The notes beneath the pieces are model-generated. The model was not told the origin of the DNA. It saw only the letters and a program-made list of their open reading frames with translations, and did not search any database. From NCBI GenBank assembly GCA_002392655.1, contig DGHK01000053.1:1-34702 (forward strand): a stretch of 34,702 nucleotides of DNA, written 5' to 3'. The stretch comes from Lachnospiraceae bacterium UBA3850 (GTDB lineage Bacteria; Bacillota; Clostridia; Lachnospirales; Lachnospiraceae). A program made the translations under genes and the position numbers. Positions 24,760 through 34,214 of the stretch are shown piece after piece (the stretch's first letter is position 1; each line of letters begins with the position of its first letter).

Positions 24760-27393
24760 TTATTCAGCCCAAGCTCCGTCAGCATTTACCCAATAACCAT
24801 CTACGTACTGATTTGTTACCATGTAACCATCAGCTCCGAAGTAGTACCAGATATTATCTATCTTCTGCCATGAGCTTACTGCATACCAGCCTGAGGCATC
24901 TCCATACCACCAACCGGTTGAATCCTGCTTCCATGAAGCCTGATACTCATATCTGCAAGCGCCGTCAGCGTCGCACCACCAGCCGTCTATCCACTCGCTA
25001 GCTGCCATATATCCGCTAACTCCGAAGTAATACCAGAGTCCGTCTATCTTCTGCCACTGACTCTTTGGATACCAGCCATCAGTATCTTCATACCACCAGC
25101 CCTTATCGTTCTGCTTCCATGAACCTTTAGCCTTGTACTCAGTATTTCCGTCGGCTCCATACCACTGACCATCTATCCATTCATTCTTGCCTTCAGACTT
25201 CTTGGCATCATCTGCCGCCTTCTTCTCTGCTGCAGCAAGTGCCTTCTCTGCTTCCTCAAGCTTCTTAAGTGTTTCAGCAGATACCTTTGCCTTCTGGTCA
25301 GCCGTTAAGGCATCATATGCCTTTCTTGCTGCTTCAATTGCTTCCTTATCTGTGGTTGCTATCTTATCACTTGCTGGAAGGGCATTGATCTTCTCTGCTA
25401 CCGCATCTGCTGCTGCGGTATCATCTGCTTCCTTCTTCTCTTCTGCTCTCTTAGCAGTAAGTTCATCCTTTAGCTTTGAAACGATTGCCGCAAGTGCTGC
25501 TTTATTCTCGTCAAGTGATTTAGTTTCATCATATGCAAGCTCATCAATAGCTTTCTTGGCATCCTCAATCAGTTTCTTGCTAGCATCACTATCTCCGTCC
25601 GCTGCAAGATTATCTGCAGCTTTCTTCTGTACTTCCTTTTCAGCATTAAAGGCAGCCTTCTCTACAGTAGTAATCTCAACTGTAATATCATCAAGATCGA
25701 TATTTTCGTAATTATCACTTACATATTTTACTTTAACTGTGTAAGTACCAACATTAGTTTCTGTAGGAATAGTATCTGTCCATGTAGTACCGTTATCTTT
25801 ACTGTACTGTACCTTATAACCTTCAAGTGGGTTTGTAGGAGCAGTTACCAGTTCTATTGGCTCTCCGGTATATACTAATTCATCTGCGTTCTTTGCCGCC
25901 GGCTTCTGTTCAGGCGATAGACTCTCTTTCGTTGCCGGAGCCGCAGCCTTATTGACCTTTACTTTAACATTACATGTTGACTCAGCATAGTTTGTTGAAT
26001 CTGTCGGAGTAAATACCACTTCGTATTCTCCGCTTTCAGATGCATTCGGAACTAAATCAGGCTCTTTCCATGCAAAAGTACCAGCTACTGACCTACCATG
26101 ACTTACTGCCTCTCCGCCCGTAAGCGTACTCTTGGAAAGTTTCTGTCCATAGGTGATTTCATCAGCTGTAGGAGCTGTCCTAATCACAGTTGAAATCGGA
26201 TTTACCGTAAGCTTATAGCTTGCCTCTGTTGTAGTATAGTGATAGTGTTCATTATCTTTTATCGTTGCTGTTATCGTCGTTTCACCAATACCTTTAATGG
26301 TTACATAACCGGTATTACTAACCGTTGCAACCGATTCTTTGGAAGATGTAAATGTAGGATCTGCATCACCGGGATTCGTTATTTGATTTTGACTAAATTC
26401 TGCACCATATTCTGCACTAACCTCAGTCTTTTCATAGCTGATAGCTGCATCAGCTTTCCCAACCTCTACGGTAATATCAACGCCCGTCTTGGCATTATAG
26501 TTGTCATTACCTGCAAAATCAGCCTTACAGGTAGCTGTTCCAACAGTTTCAAAGAAATACCAATCATTCTGCCATTTCCAGCCATCCGGCAAATTGATTT
26601 CACCGGTATTGTCATTGTACTTTGCAGTAATTCCCGTAGGTGTTTCAGGGTCGGCTTTTGCTATGGTAACAGAAATAGGGTCTGTAGGAGCATATTCTGC
26701 ATATGTATCATTTCCTTCAACCTTATAATATACATTATAAGTTCCTGCGTTAGTCTTCTTAGGAATTTCGGTTGACCATGTTCCATCAGCACCTACCTTG
26801 TACTGAACGCTGCCTGTAGCCGTATTACCTGTTGTAACAGATGCACCTTTTGTAAGCAATGCCTGTGCCTCATCTTTTTTATATGTAAGATCTGTAGCAG
26901 CTGTCGGTGCTGTGACGTTTTGTGCGGATTTGGTGTTAGTGTTATAATAAACAACAATTTTATTCGTAGTCCAATACAAACTATCTGTCGCAGACAATGT
27001 AACTGATTTTGCATTTACATCAGTAACCGTCAATACGCTATCTTGTATGCTTTTATTACCGGTTGATACTGTGATGTGGGATTCAGTAAACCTACCGGAA
27101 TAAACTTTTGAATCAGTAATCTCTAGCTTTGTAATAATATTGTCATTACCTGAAGATATGGTCAATATTACACCAGAACTGATAAAAAAGTGGTTACCAG
27201 TTCTACTTCTTTGATATTTACCATTAACAGTAATCCCATCTTGTGTTCCATTATTAGTAAATGTTACACTTTTTTCCGCTGCCTGCGCCGTTATACTCAT
27301 TCCTGGCACTATGCCGGTCATTGTACTAAGCACCATAACCAGTGCCAGCACATAGCTTATCACCTTTCTGCTTAGTTTCTTTGTTTGTTTCAT
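24760..27393 (-). CDS. Secreted surface protein with Ig-like/MBG-type repeats and cell-wall-binding repeats
   Basis: 877 residues from the chosen start. A signal peptide comes first (MKQTKKLSRKVISYVLAL, then a cut near AQA-AEK). Next come an N-terminal beta domain shared with the other surface protein of this window, several Ig-like or MBG-like repeats (including a BIG2-type VTIKGIGETTITATI), a helical Ala/Lys/Glu-rich FIVAR-like stretch (LTADQKAKVSAETLKKLEEAEKAL) and about 142 C-terminal residues of W/Y/G-rich repeats (WKQNDKGWWYED, WYYFGADGYM) that attach proteins non-covalently to wall polymers. AAAAGGAG lies before the ATG at 27393; the in-frame ATG at 27426 has no site and would spoil the signal peptide. 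A likely adhesin or glycan-binding protein; ligand unknown. Confidence 0.88.
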   Translation of the reverse strand: MKQTKKLSRKVISYVLALVMVLSTMTGIVPGMSITAQAAEKSVTFTNNGTQDGITVNGKYQRSRTGNHFFISSGVILTISSGNDNIITKLEITDSKVYSGRFTESHITVSTGNKSIQDSVLTVTDVNAKSVTLSATDSLYWTTNKIVVYYNTNTKSAQNVTAPTAATDLTYKKDEAQALLTKGASVTTGNTATGSVQYKVGADGTWSTEIPKKTNAGTYNVYYKVEGNDTYAEYAPTDPISVTIAKADPETPTGITAKYNDNTGEINLPDGWKWQNDWYFFETVGTATCKADFAGNDNYNAKTGVDITVEVGKADAAISYEKTEVSAEYGAEFSQNQITNPGDADPTFTSSKESVATVSNTGYVTIKGIGETTITATIKDNEHYHYTTTEASYKLTVNPISTVIRTAPTADEITYGQKLSKSTLTGGEAVSHGRSVAGTFAWKEPDLVPNASESGEYEVVFTPTDSTNYAESTCNVKVKVNKAAAPATKESLSPEQKPAAKNADELVYTGEPIELVTAPTNPLEGYKVQYSKDNGTTWTDTIPTETNVGTYTVKVKYVSDNYENIDLDDITVEITTVEKAAFNAEKEVQKKAADNLAADGDSDASKKLIEDAKKAIDELAYDETKSLDENKAALAAIVSKLKDELTAKRAEEKKEADDTAAADAVAEKINALPASDKIATTDKEAIEAARKAYDALTADQKAKVSAETLKKLEEAEKALAAAEKKAADDAKKSEGKNEWIDGQWYGADGNTEYKAKGSWKQNDKGWWYEDTDGWYPKSQWQKIDGLWYYFGVSGYMAASEWIDGWWCDADGACRYEYQASWKQDSTGWWYGDASGWYAVSSWQKIDNIWYYFGADGYMVTNQYVDGYWVNADGAWAE

Positions 27394-27421
27394 AAGCTTT
27401 TCACTCCTTTTCTTATTTTTT

Positions 27422-27466
27422 AACATGATACCGTCTGTTTTTTCTCTCTCTTTTCAGTATCATGTT
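27422..27466. repeat. Inverted repeat just upstream of the surface protein gene
   Basis: AACATGATAC (27422-27431) and GTATCATGTT (27457-27466) pair over 10 bp around a 25-base pyrimidine-rich loop. It lies in the presumed 5' leader, about 30 bases before the start codon, and could shield or expose the leader. Confidence 0.5.
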
Positions 27467-27547
27467 GTTAACATGTTACATTGTTACTTAGTGTACATCT
27501 TTCACTTTGGCTTGCTAATTACCAGAAATGAAAATCTATATTTAAAT

Positions 27548-27670
27548 AAAGAATCGCTTGCGATTCTTTTGCGCCCGAGCGGTAATGCGAAGCATTTAAC
27601 TTCTTCTCCGCGAGGTGCGCATCCCGCGGAGCATTTTGCTTGACAGGAAATCCTTTCCTGTTAAGCAAAA
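27548..27670. repeat. Cluster of four hairpins in the surface gene leader
   Basis: Successive inverted repeats: AAAGAATCGC-TT-GCGATTCTTT (27548-27569), AATGC-GAA-GCATT (27584-27596), CTCCGCG/CGCGGAG (27606-27631) and a 17-bp stem with one G-U pair, TTTTGCTTGACAGGAAA (27634-27650) against 27654-27670. No coding frame fits. The style matches the hairpin array in front of tRNA-Pro. Confidence 0.7.
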
Positions 27671-27674
27671 AAAA

Positions 27675-27721
27675 CATCCGACAATAACCTACGGTACTGT
27701 ACCGTAAGCCATTATCGGATG
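27675..27721 (-). terminator. Long hairpin with T-run, orphan minus-strand terminator
   Basis: A 47-nt near-palindrome with arms of 23 bases (19 of 23 positions perfectly complementary) around a single central base. On the minus strand it is followed by an eight-T run. No minus-strand gene lies directly before it, since the plus-strand Fic gene occupies the next region, so it either ends an unrecognised RNA or attenuates a long leader of the surface gene. Confidence 0.6.
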
Positions 27722-27760
27722 CCTTAATTTTTCACATAATAAAAGGACAGAGAACGCCCT

Positions 27761-27802
<42 letters not shown>

Positions 27803-28018
27803 CGATTTTAGCTCATTTTTTATCATTGTCAAATGTAATAATTCTATCCCGAAAAGGATATCTTCCTCTCTTAAGTCTCAATAAAACCTTTGTGCCTTTT
27901 GCACTAACGCATCTTGAATACAAGGATAATTTTATCACATTTGCACATATATTTCTACCGTCTTTTACTGTTTTTACTAATTTTGTTTAAAAAAAGTATA
28001 AATAAATCCCAAAATTAA

Positions 28019-28047
28019 TTGAAGTTTGGGAGAAGTAAGAATATAAT
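28019..28047 (+). promoter_or_regulatory. Predicted promoter of the Fic gene
   Basis: TTGAAG (28019-28024), 17-bp spacer, TATAAT (28042-28047), about 100 bases before the Fic start. Confidence 0.6.
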
Positions 28048-28091
28048 TGAGAGTAGATATTTTCTCCCAAAGGCAGAGAATATCTCCCAAA
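28025..28091. promoter_or_regulatory. Three copies of an operator-like 9-mer at the Fic promoter
   Basis: TTTGGGAGA at 28025-28033 (inside the promoter spacer) and its reverse complement TCTCCCAAA at 28063-28071 and 28083-28091. The last two are 20 bp apart, about two helical turns. The pattern suggests a repressor site, possibly for the Fic protein's own C-terminal winged helix. Confidence 0.55.
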
Positions 28092-28146
28092 ACAACGCGA
28101 AGATTGGGCGATAAGCAATCGCCTTAGGAGAAAGGAGTACGCATCA

Positions 28147-29214
28147 ATGAGAAAATTTGGTTATTCTTATCTCGCAAATAGAACTTGGGATAACGAGATA
28201 ATGTCGTATATATCAAAGATTCACGAGTATAAGGGAAAGCAAGAACTGTTTCTTCGGCAGAAACCTGTGGAGCTTAACAGACTTATTGAGATTGCAAAGA
28301 TACAGAGTACAGAAGCGTCCAACAGGATTGAAGGTATTATTACTACAAATGCCAGATTAAAACAGCTTGTGGCAGATAAAACCACTCCCACGAACAGGAA
28401 TGAGGAAGAAATCATAGGCTATCGTAACGTTCTAAACCTTGTCCATGAGAACTACGATGTTTTACCTGTCCGTAGTAACTATATTCTCCAAATGCACCGT
28501 GATTTGCTTAAGTTTACGAATCTTTCTTATGGTGGACAGTTCAAGACTACTCCTAATGAGATAGATATGGTGTTGGAAACAGGCGAAAAGGTAGTTTTGT
28601 TCAAACCATTAGAGCCATATGAGACACCGCTTGCTATTGAAGCTATTTGTGACAAATATCAAGAAGCATTGGATAAAGAGCTTGTTGATGAGCTTATCTT
28701 AATACCTTGTTTCTTGCTTGATTTCTTGTGTATCCATCCGTTTAATGATGGCAATGGACGAATGAGCAGACTATTAACATTGTTGTTGTTATATCGTAGC
28801 GGATATTTGGTTGGGCAGTACATCAGTATTGAGAAAGCTATAGCTGATACAAAGGAAGCGTACTATGATGCACTTCAAAAGGCAGACCAAGGATGGCATG
28901 AAGGAACAAATGACCCTAAGCCATTTATTAAGTATATGCTGAGTATCGTACTTTCATGCTACAAGGAATTTGAAGCAAGAGTATCTATTGCTCATGCGGC
29001 TGGAGCTAAGAGCACGTCATATGACATTGTAAAAGCCTATGTAAGTGAGCGTATAGGTAAGTTCTCAAAACAGGAAGTGCTTATAAGCTGTCCAAGCCTA
29101 GGAAGCTCTTCTGTAGAATCAGCATTAAAGAAGCTTGTTGATGATGGTACATTAGTTAGACTTGGCGCAGGCAGAAAAACGCTATATGCAAGAGCTGATG
29201 CAGTAATTGACTAG
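28147..29214 (+). CDS. Fic-domain protein (class II, with inhibitory helix and C-terminal winged HTH)
   Basis: 355 residues. An N-terminal Fic_N region carries the inhibitory motif SNRIEG (S58-G63, pattern [ST]xxxE[GN]) in front of the core, which makes it class II with Glu62 blocking ATP. The Fic core has the complete active-site motif HPFNDGNGRMSR (197-208) with catalytic His197. The C-terminal 70 residues look like a winged helix (SKQEVLISCPSLGSSSVESALKKLVDDGTLVRLG). Such proteins transfer AMP to protein hydroxyls, usually regulating themselves, and many may act as toxins or regulators. AAAGGAG lies 9 bases before the ATG, and a small GGCGAT/ATCGCC hairpin (28107-28123) just before it. It stands alone with its own promoter and operator-like repeats. 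Confidence 0.9.
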   Translation: MRKFGYSYLANRTWDNEIMSYISKIHEYKGKQELFLRQKPVELNRLIEIAKIQSTEASNRIEGIITTNARLKQLVADKTTPTNRNEEEIIGYRNVLNLVHENYDVLPVRSNYILQMHRDLLKFTNLSYGGQFKTTPNEIDMVLETGEKVVLFKPLEPYETPLAIEAICDKYQEALDKELVDELILIPCFLLDFLCIHPFNDGNGRMSRLLTLLLLYRSGYLVGQYISIEKAIADTKEAYYDALQKADQGWHEGTNDPKPFIKYMLSIVLSCYKEFEARVSIAHAAGAKSTSYDIVKAYVSERIGKFSKQEVLISCPSLGSSSVESALKKLVDDGTLVRLGAGRKTLYARADAVID

Positions 29215-29242
29215 GCTTTTAGCAAAAAGATAATTAAACCGC

Positions 29243-29370
29243 AATACAATATGATTTGGGTGTCAATTTTCTTTATATTCCTCCACAAAAATAAAGCACC
29301 ATCTGTACTACGTTATCGTAATACCGATGGTGCTTTCATATTAATTAGCAAAATCTAAGGTTAAGTGTGT
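29243..29370. repeat. 3'-flank repeat, copy 2
   Basis: Copy of 24632-24759, offset 4611 bp, with four substitutions. One of them (29325) breaks a base pair in the terminator stem. It begins 28 bases after the Fic stop and runs up to the stop codon of the second surface protein gene. Confidence 0.9.
29293..29336 (-). terminator. Terminator of the second surface protein gene
   Basis: The same hairpin as at 24682-24725 with one mismatch in the stem, followed by a T-rich tract on the minus strand. Confidence 0.8.
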
Positions 29371-32300
29371 TTATTCAGCCCACTCACCATTAGCATTTAC
29401 CCAGTACTCTCCGACATACTGATTTGTTACGAGGTAACCATCAGCTCCGAAGTAGTACCATACATTGTCTATCTTCTGCCACTGGTTCTGTGGATACCAG
29501 CCGGCTGTATCTTCGTACCACCAGCCTGTTGAATCCTGCTTCCAGCTTCCCTTTGGCTCATATCTCCAACCGCCGTCAGCATCCAGCCAGTAACCTTCGA
29601 TCCACTCACTTGCTGCCATGTAGCCATCAAACTTGAAGTGATACCATACACCGTCTATCTTCTGCCAGCAGTTTACCGGATACCAGCCGGACTCGTCCTC
29701 ATACCACCAGCCCTTATCGTTCTGCTTCCAGCTTCCCTGAGGTTTATAATCAGTCTTACCGTTTGCATCGTACCACTGACCGTCAACCCACTCATTCTTG
29801 TAGTCAGCTGCTTTCTTAGTAATAGTAAGCTTAGCGCCTGTAAATGTTATGTTGTAATTAGGATCTGCATCACATGTGATATAGATATCATATGTTCCGG
29901 CTGCATCTCCTGCCTTACGTGTAACCTTGATATTCTTAAGTGTCTCACCGTCTGCTAATCCATCAACTGTGTACTTAAATGTAGGATCAGCCTCGCCTTC
30001 AACCTTAGTAGCATCAAGTGCCTTAACTGTTACTGCCTTAGGTACAATCTTAACCTCACTGTCCATTATATCACAAAGCAGATAGTTAGAATCGTTAGTG
30101 AGAATCTCTTCGAATTCCTCATCAACGCCAGTCCAGCTTATCTTATATGTGCCTACATTCTTAGGCTCAGCACTAAACTCAAACTTGAAGAGCTTATCAA
30201 GATTCTCGTCTATATATGCTGCTGTGTCGTCTTCGATTTCCTGATAGCCAAACATATCAAATGTAACATCTGATGAACTAACTGCCTTACCATCATAAGT
30301 CTTCTCGATATCATCTATAGTTACTGCCAGCTCACGAGGAACGATAATTCCTGTTGTTTCAGCCTTCATAGGGAATCCTTCATCATACTCATCAAGATAT
30401 GTAGTCATAACAAATGGTGGAATTCCCTCACCCATATCAATTACAAACTCACTTGCATAGTTACCAAGCTTAGTTTCTTCATTTCCTGCTTCAGGAAGCA
30501 TAAATACTGAAACATCATGAGGTGCCGGATTTCCTTCTTCGTCAAGATATACATCCTTTCCGTCGATCACTTTGTACTCATCACCTTCAATTTCAACTTC
30601 TTCATATCTGGCTGACGTTACATTCAGTTTGATTTCCTGACCTTCAATTCCTGTATCGCAGGTTGGCTCTACCATGTAAGATGCATCATCTGTTCCGTCA
30701 TACTCTCTGGCCTCAAGTGGCTCGAGCTCATCAAGACCCTTGATAACCTTTGCATTTACTATTGCACAAGCATTATTTGCCTGCTCATCAAATATAACTT
30801 CGTAGTTGTCTACGATTGTTTTATCATTTGCTGCTTCGATTACTACGTCGCCCAGCTGTGCTGTTGTAAGCTTAACATTTCTCTTATCATAATCTGATAA
30901 ACCAAGAGCATGGTTTGAATCAGGATCTTCGAGTAAACCATGGATGTTGCTGAGATTTACAGCCTCACCCTCTATTCCTGTTTCTACATTTTCAAGGTCG
31001 TCAAAATATATATCACAGGTTCCATCGTATTCTTTTGTACTTGATCCCGGTGAGATTGCTACCTCTTTAGGATTGATAGTAAATAAGAGCACACCATCAT
31101 ATACATGAGGATTGCCCGCTTCATCAACTCCATACTCCTCAGTACTGTATGTTATTTTATAAAGTATAACGTATGGCTGTATCTCTCCTTTTTCATTTCT
31201 TTTTACATCCTTATACTTTGGAAGTTCAGCTGTATAAACCTCTCCATCCGTTGAATATTCTACTGTAAAGAGCTCCGTGTATTCCTGCGGATCAAAATCA
31301 TCTAGGTAATCAGGAGCCTGCAGATCACCATCATAGATAGTTTCAACTTCATATGAGAATGGAAGTATAGCCCAATCGTATTTTGCGCTTCCGGTATAGT
31401 TATTAAGTCCCTCTACTTCAAAGGTGTAATATCCTATATCTGTAGCAGACTCAACTCCTGTGATTCTGTAGTCCGGTCTTCTTGGTCCACCTGACGCTTT
31501 TTCTTTTCCATTCTTAATATAATTTGTAGTTCCATCCATATGCTGTAGTGCTATATTTGGTTCTATCTTGCTTCCGGTATAAGCACATTCAAACAGATCT
31601 GAATTATCACTACCATTAAATATGACCTTAACGCCTTTATCTGTTATATTCTTTGGATTTATCTTCAGAGTTCCGGTTTCTTTAACCATCAGGTCATAAT
31701 TTGTATTTGATGTCCTACGACTAAGTGTAATCTCATATTCACCGGCATCCATCGCATCGCTAAGTGCACGGTATTCAGAAGGTCCGTTATACTTAAGCGT
31801 ATACTCTATATCTTCGAGGTCATCAGGAAGTATTCCTTCTCCGTCAGCAACACCCTCATCTCCGGCCATTTCAAATACAGGAACTATTTCCTCCGGCTTA
31901 TCAGAGTATGTCCATTCGTAATCACCAAGACTGATATCAGCCGGTCTCTTTGTTATCTCAAAGATTCCTACTTCCTCATCAAACTCGTAATTAGGATACT
32001 TCTCATTTAATTCGTCAAGATTGAAGAATATTTCATACTCTCCTGCATCCTGTCCTTCTTCACGACTAATCTCTACACCTTCTATGGTTTCGCCTTCGAT
32101 TATCTGATTCATGAAATCCTCATATGTAAGCTCAGGATCTGTTTCAGGATCGTTATCATAAACCTTTGGTTCAGTGTCATCAGCTACAAGAGTAACATCT
32201 TTTTTACTAACCAAAGGCTGAGCAGCACCATAATAATCCTCATATCCATTCATGCTTATCTTGTACATAACGATATAAGGTATAGTCTGTCCTTCTTCGT

Positions 32301-33960
32301 CAACATTAACATCCTTTATCATAGGCACTTCAGAAGTAGCCTTGTCTGCATAATTGATCCATGCTTCTTCAGGATCATTTAATAAACTATCTATATCAAA
32401 TCCTTCTGCAGACATTTCTTCAGATGTCAGAAGTATATATTCATATGTCTTCTCTTCATTTGTGTAATTTCTTGATGGTGATGGATGAACCTCAAGTGCT
32501 TCATGCTCCTGTCCATCATAAACGCCATCATATACATTTTCTCTTACATTAAATGTACCAGCCACGATGCTCCACTTATCTTCTATGGTGCCCTGGTAGT
32601 TTTCTTCTCCTCTGAATGATACATCATAAGGAGCTACATTAAGAGTTTTATTAGGCTGCTTTGCAGTTGTTGTTCCATTAAATACATAATCCTTATCATT
32701 TGTGAGCTTGAATGGATCATTTCTACTTGATGAAGGATTATTAAAATTAAACTTTCTATTTATCTTATCACCATTATCTCTCACAGCTCTGTCCGTATAA
32801 TATAAATCGAACTGTGCTTCTAATGTTTTTCCTGTATATGTATATTCGAAACCATTCTCCTCAGTTTTACCTGATGAATTCTTTGCTACTACAAGAATAT
32901 CCTCATCTGTGAGCTGCTTTCTGAGTATTTGGAATACAGGAACCGGTAACACCTCTGTGCCCGCAAAAACTGATATTTCATAATTAGTATTCTGCTTTAT
33001 GATATCTGAGAAATCAAACTCATACTCTCCGGCATCTTCACCTTCTTCACGGGTAAGTTCACCTTTTTTAAACATTCCATTTTCAAAATCCACTGCAGGA
33101 AGCTCAGGTGTACCATCTATATCTTCCTCAGCTGCAACCTGATACTCAAGTGTAGGATCAGCCTCTCCATAAGTTTTATGCTGATCAACATTTGGAGTTA
33201 CTATAACAGGAAACTCAATTATCTCCCACATGAATTCACAACTACCCGAATAATCACCCTTACCGGTAATCGTAAATTCATAAATACCAACATTTGTTGC
33301 GCTGTCTGTTCCGCCTTCAGCCACTTCGTAGTCTGTGCCCTCTACAAGCGTAACTGCGTCAGCTTCTTCTGATTCCTTATACTGAACAACCGGCACTATT
33401 TCAGAACCGTTATAAGTAAACTCTTTAACTAAAAGTTCTGTATTATCATCAGTTAGTTCAATAGGATATGTAACCGATATTTTACTCAGCCTTCTGTGTC
33501 CACTTTTATCACCTATAGTAAATGTAACCGAATCAGCACTTCCCTTCCATGTGGTTCCATTCATCGATCCAGTTGAAGCTGTTATTTCATTTCCATCATC
33601 ACCTGATATGCAAGTCAAATTAATTTCTGAAAATGTTTTGTTATTTTGGGAGGAAACTGTGATAGTATTTCCTCCATAGCATCGAACTGAAGGATCAGCC
33701 GAATTATAAACAGGGGCGTTATTAAACTGGTTTGTTCCCATTCCAAAGGAGACACTAACACCACTATATGTCACGCTAGAAACAGCTTCTTTATTCGAAA
33801 ACCCTTGTTGAGAAAAATCAACAGTTACATCGTCAGATGCAGCAAAAACCCTACTGGCCGGTATACCACCCAGATTAAGCGTGGCAAATACCATCACCGT
33901 GGTCAGAATCCAGCTGATAAGACGCTTGGGCATCCACTTTCCTTTCTTATTATTTTTCAT
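29371..33960 (-). CDS. Large secreted surface protein with MBG/YDG-type repeats and cell-wall-binding repeats
   Basis: 1529 residues. A signal peptide opens it (basic start, ISWILTTVMVFATLNL, cut near VFA-ASD). An N-terminal beta domain like that of the other surface protein follows (about 45-165). Then come many beta-sandwich repeats with the phrases YDG, DAGEYE, NVGTYKI and YTGSAKYDW, typical of MBG and YDG domains that form long stalks. The last 142 residues are W/Y/G-rich wall-binding repeats, 73 percent identical over their length to those of the first surface protein. The composition is acidic. The ATG follows AAAGGAGAG. The likely function is adhesion or glycan binding at the cell surface; ligand unknown. 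Confidence 0.88.
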   Translation of the reverse strand: MKNNKKGKWMPKRLISWILTTVMVFATLNLGGIPASRVFAASDDVTVDFSQQGFSNKEAVSSVTYSGVSVSFGMGTNQFNNAPVYNSADPSVRCYGGNTITVSSQNNKTFSEINLTCISGDDGNEITASTGSMNGTTWKGSADSVTFTIGDKSGHRRLSKISVTYPIELTDDNTELLVKEFTYNGSEIVPVVQYKESEEADAVTLVEGTDYEVAEGGTDSATNVGIYEFTITGKGDYSGSCEFMWEIIEFPVIVTPNVDQHKTYGEADPTLEYQVAAEEDIDGTPELPAVDFENGMFKKGELTREEGEDAGEYEFDFSDIIKQNTNYEISVFAGTEVLPVPVFQILRKQLTDEDILVVAKNSSGKTEENGFEYTYTGKTLEAQFDLYYTDRAVRDNGDKINRKFNFNNPSSSRNDPFKLTNDKDYVFNGTTTAKQPNKTLNVAPYDVSFRGEENYQGTIEDKWSIVAGTFNVRENVYDGVYDGQEHEALEVHPSPSRNYTNEEKTYEYILLTSEEMSAEGFDIDSLLNDPEEAWINYADKATSEVPMIKDVNVDEEGQTIPYIVMYKISMNGYEDYYGAAQPLVSKKDVTLVADDTEPKVYDNDPETDPELTYEDFMNQIIEGETIEGVEISREEGQDAGEYEIFFNLDELNEKYPNYEFDEEVGIFEITKRPADISLGDYEWTYSDKPEEIVPVFEMAGDEGVADGEGILPDDLEDIEYTLKYNGPSEYRALSDAMDAGEYEITLSRRTSNTNYDLMVKETGTLKINPKNITDKGVKVIFNGSDNSDLFECAYTGSKIEPNIALQHMDGTTNYIKNGKEKASGGPRRPDYRITGVESATDIGYYTFEVEGLNNYTGSAKYDWAILPFSYEVETIYDGDLQAPDYLDDFDPQEYTELFTVEYSTDGEVYTAELPKYKDVKRNEKGEIQPYVILYKITYSTEEYGVDEAGNPHVYDGVLLFTINPKEVAISPGSSTKEYDGTCDIYFDDLENVETGIEGEAVNLSNIHGLLEDPDSNHALGLSDYDKRNVKLTTAQLGDVVIEAANDKTIVDNYEVIFDEQANNACAIVNAKVIKGLDELEPLEAREYDGTDDASYMVEPTCDTGIEGQEIKLNVTSARYEEVEIEGDEYKVIDGKDVYLDEEGNPAPHDVSVFMLPEAGNEETKLGNYASEFVIDMGEGIPPFVMTTYLDEYDEGFPMKAETTGIIVPRELAVTIDDIEKTYDGKAVSSSDVTFDMFGYQEIEDDTAAYIDENLDKLFKFEFSAEPKNVGTYKISWTGVDEEFEEILTNDSNYLLCDIMDSEVKIVPKAVTVKALDATKVEGEADPTFKYTVDGLADGETLKNIKVTRKAGDAAGTYDIYITCDADPNYNITFTGAKLTITKKAADYKNEWVDGQWYDANGKTDYKPQGSWKQNDKGWWYEDESGWYPVNCWQKIDGVWYHFKFDGYMAASEWIEGYWLDADGGWRYEPKGSWKQDSTGWWYEDTAGWYPQNQWQKIDNVWYYFGADGYLVTNQYVGEYWVNANGEWAE

Positions 33961-34060
33961 AAATTACTTCTCTCCTTTCCGGATATGATCCAACCCCTTC
34001 ATGCCAAATACTACCTCACGTGAAGAGAGCATGCAAATCCTATAAAGTTTTTAAAACATC

Positions 34061-34090
34061 ACTATAATTTTAACAAAAATAAAGTCACAA
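34061..34090 (-). promoter_or_regulatory. Predicted promoter of the second surface protein gene
   Basis: On the minus strand: TTGTGA, 18-bp spacer, TATAGT, about 100 bases before the start codon. It is divergent from the tRNA-Pro promoter. Confidence 0.45.
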
Positions 34091-34158
34091 AACAATCACA
34101 AACACTCTATATCACCTCTATATCATCCTCTATCACCTCAAACAAATCCCTCATCCCT

Positions 34159-34187
34159 TTGACAATTACAGACAAAAGAATTATAAT
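34159..34187 (+). promoter_or_regulatory. Consensus promoter of the tRNA-Pro locus
   Basis: A perfect TTGACA (34159-34164), 17-bp spacer, perfect TATAAT (34182-34187). Perfect consensus is typical of stable-RNA genes. The first tRNA-like start (CGGTGCGTG) lies 28 bases past the -10 box, while the intact tRNA is about 390 bases away. Confidence 0.8.
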
Positions 34188-34214
34188 ATCGAGTTGCAGG
34201 AGTTGATATATAAA

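Noticed and set aside
25187..25711. 174-codon plus-strand frame rich in Ala and Ser
   Set aside because: It is the mirror of the Ala/Lys/Glu-rich helical stretch of the surface protein on the other strand.
34106..34139. CTCTATATCACC-type tandem repeat upstream of the second surface gene
   Set aside because: Three imperfect units of 9-12 bases in AT-rich DNA. They may be chance, and no function could be tied to them.
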